Below, piece after piece: positions 59,489 through 64,000 of a stretch of 64,000 nt of DNA. The position numbers and the translations under genes were made by a program. Source of the DNA: Alloprevotella tannerae (GTDB lineage: Bacteria > Bacteroidota > Bacteroidia > Bacteroidales > Bacteroidaceae); NCBI GenBank assembly GCA_015259125.1, contig JABZGR010000001.1, forward strand, positions 178,025 to 242,024. The letters are read 5' to 3'. The notes beneath the pieces are model-generated. The model searched no databases. It was not told where the DNA came from and saw only the letters and a list, made by a program, of their open reading frames with translations. Positions within the stretch are counted from its first letter, which is position 1. Each line of letters starts with the position of its first letter.

Positions 59489-62254
59489 TCAGTGCGCTTC
59501 GAGCCAGTTCTTGCCCGTGCCGCAATCGGCTTCTAAGGGGACGCTCATTTGATAAGCGCTTTCCATTTCAGAAACGATGATGGCCTTCGCGCATTCCAAT
59601 TCTGCGGGCGGAATGCTGAAGTTTAATTCATCGTGCACTTGTAGGATCATCTTTGTTTTCAACCCCGCTGCGCGCAACCTTTGATCGATGCGAATCATAG
59701 CCAGCTTGATAATGTCGGCCGCCGTCCCTTGGATGGGCGCATTCACAGCTACGCGCTCCGCATAGCCACGCACGACGGCGTTGTGCGAATTGATGTCGGC
59801 CAAATATTGACGCCGGCCAAAGGCAGTTTCGATATAGCCGCGCCGGCGCGCTTTTTCGATGCTGCTATCCATATATTCCTTCACTTTAGGGTAGGTAGAG
59901 AAATAATTATCTATGAGTTCGCGCGCCTCCGTCCGACTTACGTCCATCCGCTCTGCGAGCCCGAACGCCGAGATCCCGTAAATGATGCCGAAGTTCGCGG
60001 TTTTCGCCTTCCGGCGCTCGTCGCGGCTCACCTCCGACAAGTCCTTCTTGAAAATGCGTGCGGCCGTAGCGGCGTGAATGTCCTCCCCCTTGTTGAAAGC
60101 CTCGATTAAGTGCGGGTCTTTACTGAGATGGGCCATTATTCTCAATTCTATCTGCGAGTAGTCCGCACTGAAAAATACGTCGCCCGCTTCCGGAATAAAG
60201 GCTTTCCGAATCTCGCGTCCGTCTTCCCCGCGCACCGGAATATTTTGCAGGTTCGGGTTGCTCGACGACAAGCGCCCCGTCGACGTAACCGCTTGATTAA
60301 ACGTCGTGTGCAAGTGTCCCGTCTGCGGATTCACAAGTTTGGGCAAGGCTTCCACATACGTGCTCAACAGCTTCTTGAGTCCGCGATGCGCCAGTATCTT
60401 TCCGACAATTTCATGCTTGTGCGAGAGGCGCATGAGCACTTCTTCCGACGTCGAGTATTGGCCGCTCTTCGTCTTTTTCGCCTTCTCGTCGATTTTAAGT
60501 TCGCCGAAAAGCACCTCGCCCACTTGTTTCGGCGAGGTAATCATAAACGGGTGGCCCGCCAACTGATATATTTCCGCCTCCAGCTTGACCATCCGAGCCG
60601 TAAACTCGCTGCTGATTTCTTGCAGTGCGCTCGTGTCGAGGCAAACCCCGTTGCGCTCCATCCGCGCCAAGACCGGCATCAAAGGCATCTCAATATCATA
60701 GAAGATTTGTTCGACCCCGTTCTCGCGCATCGCCTTTTCGAGCGGCGCCATCAGCCGCAGCGTGACGTCAGCGTCTTCGCAGGCATACTCATATACATCT
60801 TTTGGGTCCAAATCTCCCATGTTGCGTTGCCCACGTCCCTTCGGTCCGATCAATTGTTCGATCGGAATCGGCCGATAGTTGAGATAGACGCTCGCCAAGT
60901 AGTCCATGTTGTGCGCCAGTTCCGGTTGCACAACATAATGGGCCAACATTGTGTCGAAAAGTCGGCCCTTAGGTTTCACACCATAAGAAGCCAGCACCGT
61001 GAGATCGTATTTCAGATTTTGCCCAACAATCAAAACGTCCGCCTTTTCCCAAAATGGGCGAAGGAGTTCCAAGCGCGCTTTGACCGCATCCGTTTCACGT
61101 GAAACCGGAATGTACCATGCGCGCCCCGGAGCCGTAGAAAAACTCATACCAACCAATTTTGCCTTGATCGCCTCCTTATCTGTCGTCTCCGTATCTAACG
61201 CAACTTTTTCAAATGTCAATAATTGCGTGCAAAAATCTCGTACTTCATCCTCGTTATCAAGCAGATGATATTCGTGATCCGTGTTTTCTAAGGTCGAAAT
61301 ACTGGATTCTTTTGCGTCGCCCGCATCTTCGTCCGCAAGCATCGCAAAGAGATCGCCTTGGATGGCTTGATTATTTTGCAAATTTTGACTTTTCTGCCAG
61401 CGACTCAAAAACGTCCGAAATTCGAGTGCTTCAAAAATCGGCTTCAGTTGGTCGAAGTCCGGCTCTGTCAATTTCCACGTTTCCCAATTTACGTCGAGCG
61501 GAACGTCCGTCTTGATTGTCGTCAAGAATTTCGAGAAACGAATTTTGTCCGCATTGTCTTCCACCTTTTGGCGTTGCGCCCCTTTCAACTCGTCCGTATG
61601 TTCGAGCAAGTTTTCAATACTTCCGAAGCGCTGAATCAAAGTAGTGGCCGTTTTAGGTCCCACGCCCGGACAACCCGGTATGTTATCGGCCGCATCACCC
61701 ATTAAAGCCAAGTAGTCGATGACCTGTTTCGGATCCGTCAGCCCATATTTTTGGCAAACCTCTTCCACGCCCAAAATTTCCCAAGGCGCATTGCCGTGAC
61801 CCGGTCGCTGCATCAGCACGTTCGGTTCTACCAATTGCGCATAATCTTTGTCCGGCGTCACCATTCTAACCTCAATACCCTCTGCCGCTGCCCGTTTAGC
61901 GACCGTTCCGATCACATCATCAGCCTCGAAGCCCTTCACCTCGATGATAGGAATATTGTACGCGCGGATAATATCTTTAATGATGGGCACGGCGCGCTTA
62001 ATATCCTCCGGTGTCGCTTCGCGCTGCGCTTTATAGTCAGGATAAGCCTCGTGGCGAAACGTAGGACCGGCCGGGTCAAACGCAATCGCGAGCATATCGG
62101 GCGCCTCTTTGCGTCGAATATCTTCCAGTGTATTTACAAAACCATAGATGGCCGACGTATTTTCTCCTTTCGAGTTGATACGCGGACTACGTATGAGGGC
62201 ATAATAAGCCCGATAAATGAGCGCGTAAGCGTCCAATAAGAAAAGTCTCTTCAT
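59489..62254 (-). CDS. polA: DNA polymerase I
   Basis: PolA (921 aa) with three domains: 5'-3' flap nuclease (about 1-290, starting LFLLDAYALIYRAYYAL), 3'-5' proofreading exonuclease (about 330-520) with its three motifs intact (ALDTETT, GQNLKYD, YACEDAD), and the family A polymerase domain with DYSQIELR near residue 698 and the C-terminal VHDELNF. It fills gaps and removes RNA primers. All catalytic motifs are present. Confidence 0.97.
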   Translation of the reverse strand: MKRLFLLDAYALIYRAYYALIRSPRINSKGENTSAIYGFVNTLEDIRRKEAPDMLAIAFDPAGPTFRHEAYPDYKAQREATPEDIKRAVPIIKDIIRAYNIPIIEVKGFEADDVIGTVAKRAAAEGIEVRMVTPDKDYAQLVEPNVLMQRPGHGNAPWEILGVEEVCQKYGLTDPKQVIDYLALMGDAADNIPGCPGVGPKTATTLIQRFGSIENLLEHTDELKGAQRQKVEDNADKIRFSKFLTTIKTDVPLDVNWETWKLTEPDFDQLKPIFEALEFRTFLSRWQKSQNLQNNQAIQGDLFAMLADEDAGDAKESSISTLENTDHEYHLLDNEDEVRDFCTQLLTFEKVALDTETTDKEAIKAKLVGMSFSTAPGRAWYIPVSRETDAVKARLELLRPFWEKADVLIVGQNLKYDLTVLASYGVKPKGRLFDTMLAHYVVQPELAHNMDYLASVYLNYRPIPIEQLIGPKGRGQRNMGDLDPKDVYEYACEDADVTLRLMAPLEKAMRENGVEQIFYDIEMPLMPVLARMERNGVCLDTSALQEISSEFTARMVKLEAEIYQLAGHPFMITSPKQVGEVLFGELKIDEKAKKTKSGQYSTSEEVLMRLSHKHEIVGKILAHRGLKKLLSTYVEALPKLVNPQTGHLHTTFNQAVTSTGRLSSSNPNLQNIPVRGEDGREIRKAFIPEAGDVFFSADYSQIELRIMAHLSKDPHLIEAFNKGEDIHAATAARIFKKDLSEVSRDERRKAKTANFGIIYGISAFGLAERMDVSRTEARELIDNYFSTYPKVKEYMDSSIEKARRRGYIETAFGRRQYLADINSHNAVVRGYAERVAVNAPIQGTAADIIKLAMIRIDQRLRAAGLKTKMILQVHDELNFSIPPAELECAKAIIVSEMESAYQMSVPLEADCGTGKNWLEAH

Positions 62255-62337
62255 GATTCAGTGCTGCGTAGGGCAGTTTCGTGGTCAAATTATCGGTAAA
62301 TTTACGGAAAAGAATCCGTCTGTTGGCTTTTTATTCG

Positions 62338-62345
62338 TAATTTTG
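62338..62345 (+). promoter_or_regulatory. Promoter -7 element for polyprenyl synthase
   Basis: TAATTTTG matches TAnnTTTG 16 bp before the ATG at 62362, in the short divergent region shared with polA. Confidence 0.5.
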
Positions 62346-62361
62346 TCACCTAAACCAGCGA

Positions 62362-63342
62362 ATGAAAGTGGACAAACTTGCTGAAATACGTCGCCCCATC
62401 GAGGCAGAACTTAACGAGTACGCCCGTCTTTTTGCCGAGTCCCTTACCCACGAAGATGATTATTTGGGTCAGGCGCTCAACTATGTGCGCCGGCGCAACG
62501 GCAAGATGATGCGGCCTATCTTAGTACTCCTCGCGGCCAAGGCTTTCGCGCCCATTAGCGAGAAAACCTTGCGCTCGGCCGTCACACTCGAACTCCTGCA
62601 TACGGCCAGTTTGATCCACGACGATGTTGTCGACGATAGCGGTGAGCGGCGCGGACAAGCCAGCGTTAATGCCCGCTTTGGCAATAAGGTGGCCGTGCTC
62701 GTAGGCGATTATCTCCTTTCCAAATCCTTGCACCAAGCTTATCTGACAGACGATCTGCGTATCGTAGAAATCGTAGCGCGCTTGGGCGGTACATTAGCTG
62801 AAGGCGAGGTGAAGCAACTGGCCAATATTCGTCAAGCCGTGGCCACGGAAGAGGCATATTTCGACGTCATTCGTCACAAGACGGCTGCCCTTTTTGCGGC
62901 TTGTACCCGCTTGGGAGCGATCAGTGCCGACTGCGCGCCGGCTACGGTAGAGCAGGTAGCCACGTTCGGCGAGATCATAGGACTTTGCTTCCAGATACGC
63001 GACGATATATTTGATTATTACGACGACGAAATCATCGGCAAACCGACTGGTAACGATATGATGGAGGGCAAACTAACCCTGCCGGCCATTTATGCGCTTA
63101 ACCATACAGACCGCACCGACGTGCAAACGTGGGTAGCCCACGTAAAAGCTCGCACGGCCACACCCGAAGAGATTAAAAGTTTGGTTGATTTCACGAAAAG
63201 TTCAGGCGGAATCGATTATGCTCATCAGCGCATGGAGGAGCTTCGGAAAGAAGCTGATGAAGCGCTTAATGCTTTCCCCGATGAAGCTGTAAGGCGTTCA
63301 TTAGCTGCTTATTTGGCGTACACGATTGATCGTAAATTATAA
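62362..63342 (+). CDS. Polyprenyl diphosphate synthase
   Basis: A 326-residue trans-prenyltransferase making the long isoprenoid tail of menaquinone. The first Asp-rich motif DDVVDD is at residues 87-92; the second, DDIFDYYDD, near 213-221, is followed by IGKPTGNDMMEGKLTLP. Chain length (octaprenyl class is likely by family) cannot be read by eye. It serves the quinone pool used by cytochrome bd (cydAB in this window). Confidence 0.93.
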   Translation: MKVDKLAEIRRPIEAELNEYARLFAESLTHEDDYLGQALNYVRRRNGKMMRPILVLLAAKAFAPISEKTLRSAVTLELLHTASLIHDDVVDDSGERRGQASVNARFGNKVAVLVGDYLLSKSLHQAYLTDDLRIVEIVARLGGTLAEGEVKQLANIRQAVATEEAYFDVIRHKTAALFAACTRLGAISADCAPATVEQVATFGEIIGLCFQIRDDIFDYYDDEIIGKPTGNDMMEGKLTLPAIYALNHTDRTDVQTWVAHVKARTATPEEIKSLVDFTKSSGGIDYAHQRMEELRKEADEALNAFPDEAVRRSLAAYLAYTIDRKL

Positions 63343-63392
63343 TCAACCACTGGGCTTTTAACCGATCAGCCTTTGTTGAAGAATTTAAGTGT

Positions 63393-63422
63393 AGGACTTT
63401 CATGGGCGAAAGTCCTTTTTTT
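63393..63422 (+). terminator. Terminator after polyprenyl synthase
   Basis: AGGACTTTC (63393-63401) pairs with GAAAGTCCT (63408-63416), followed by TTTTTT. Confidence 0.88.
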
Positions 63423-63518
63423 ATCAACCCCAATTCGGTTTAAGGTCACCTCCTTTTTACTCAGGTTATAGCCCACAACGATTCTTTCAACCTGACTATA
63501 GGCCGAAGATTCATTGTT

Positions 63519-63824
63519 TCACGCAAGTATGTTTTGTTCCACAAAGCGGGTATACGAAAGTAGGTTGGGGAACTCTTCTTTTAGTTCTCGACAGACGTAG
63601 AAGAGATAGAAATGTTTGAAATTGCGAAACGTATTGCTGTGGAACAAGACAAGAATGGTAATCATTTCTGCATCGCTCATTCTTCCCTTTCTATTGCGAG
63701 TTTTAGGGGTGTTTGGAGAGGGATTTGAAAGCGAAAGTGCTTTTTTGTTCAATTCCAACTCATATTCTTTGCAGAAATCGTCTGCAATACAAAATATTTC
63801 TATAACTTTGTTCTCGGTGTCCAT
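63519..63824 (-). pseudogene. IS982-family transposase remnant (N-terminal part)
   Basis: A 101-residue ORF whose first 90 residues (CKEYELELNKKAL, NRKGRMSDAEMITILVLFHS, LYFVCRELKEEF-type text) match the N-terminal helix-turn-helix part of IS982 transposases, normally about 290-300 aa. The frame ends abruptly after FVEQNILA, before the DDE catalytic domain, so the element is truncated and inactive. It sits beyond the terminator of the prenyl synthase gene. Confidence 0.8.
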
Positions 63825-63953
63825 AGCAATTTTTGTTTGTGTTTATTTGTATATCAACACCTTAATGTTACAATAAGTTTTGCTAATCACCAAATTTATG
63901 GACACTTATAATTCATCGAACTCACGTTACAATAGATCAAGAAACGTAGAAAT

Positions 63954-64000
63954 ATGAAAAGGATTACAATTATTTTATTTTCGCTAATTTTGACTTTGCC
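63954..64000 (+). CDS. Exported protein, 5' end only
   Basis: ATG at 63954 opens MKRITIILFSLILTLP, which runs off the window. The run of hydrophobic residues after two basic ones is a typical signal peptide start. Nothing more can be said. Confidence 0.5.
   Translation, partial: MKRITIILFSLILTL

Noticed and set aside
60110..61102. 330-residue plus-strand ORF opposite polA
   Set aside because: Lies antisense to a complete DNA polymerase I gene with all motifs; a shadow frame.
1..64000. tRNA, rRNA, tmRNA and RNase P RNA
   Set aside because: No T-loop GGTTCRANYCC context with an acceptor stem, no rRNA-like conserved stretch and no RNase P signature was seen by eye; a tRNAscan run would be decisive.

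Overview
The window is a stretch of Bacteroidales chromosome. Evidence: the Bacteroidetes-type promoter (TAnnTTTG near -7, TTG near -33) upstream of many genes, a fused SecD-SecF protein, the DUF4492-cydA-cydB cluster, a fimbrillin-like lipoprotein, and several secreted proteins whose C-termini look like type IX secretion sorting domains. An oral or gut Prevotellaceae/Porphyromonadaceae-like organism fits best; I cannot name the species from the sequence.

Layout. 0-2.1 kb: a micro-protein and a fimbrillin-like lipoprotein. 2.3-6.3 kb (minus): glycosyltransferase, LicD protein, nadB and an O-methyltransferase. 6.5-8.8 kb: a small sorting-domain-like gene, ruvB and ybeY. 9.19-9.63 kb: a cluster of nine DnaA boxes (two perfect, seven with one mismatch) in AT-rich non-coding DNA, read as the chromosomal origin, next to xerD. 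10.7-13.6 kb: two secreted proteins. 13.7-17.6 kb: pepP, pyk, aroQ. 18-22.5 kb: a low-GC lipoprotein, then DUF4492-cydAB. 23.2-26.3 kb: a structured 5' leader and three secreted proteins in a row. 26.8-32.5 kb: mutS and two convergent paralogous secreted proteins. 32.9-45.9 kb: hisS, a coiled-coil protein, gltX-kdtA-rmuC, an outer-membrane barrel and secDF. 46.4-51.2 kb: an Omp28-like secreted protein and a ComM-like ATPase. 51.2-56 kb (minus): TlpA-like lipoprotein, OmpA/TPR lipoprotein, lgt, ychF. 56.4-63.3 kb: beta-propeller lipoprotein, flavodiiron protein, polA and a polyprenyl diphosphate synthase. The right end has an IS982 remnant and the first codons of an exported protein.

The most unusual content is non-coding. 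(1) Five arrays each hold exactly four TCRYGA boxes spaced 22 bp apart with A-tracts between them. (2) A hairpin-chain repeat (here called T1 and T2 modules) occurs in three composite loci (34.5-35.4, 41.9-42.8, 48.1-49.4 kb), each carrying one of the four-box arrays at one edge; two loci form an inverted pair around a 6.5-kb gene block, and the hairpins show compensatory base changes between copies. (3) Two four-unit arrays have a 21-bp period and GTTTG/CAAAC dyads. (4) One five-box CCTAAG array has a period of about 22 bp. (5) One 462-bp array has 22 degenerate units of exactly 21 bp. The shared two-helical-turn period across unrelated sequences suggests one mechanism or one structural role.

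No rRNA, tRNA, CRISPR array or prophage was recognised. All alignments and counts were made by eye.
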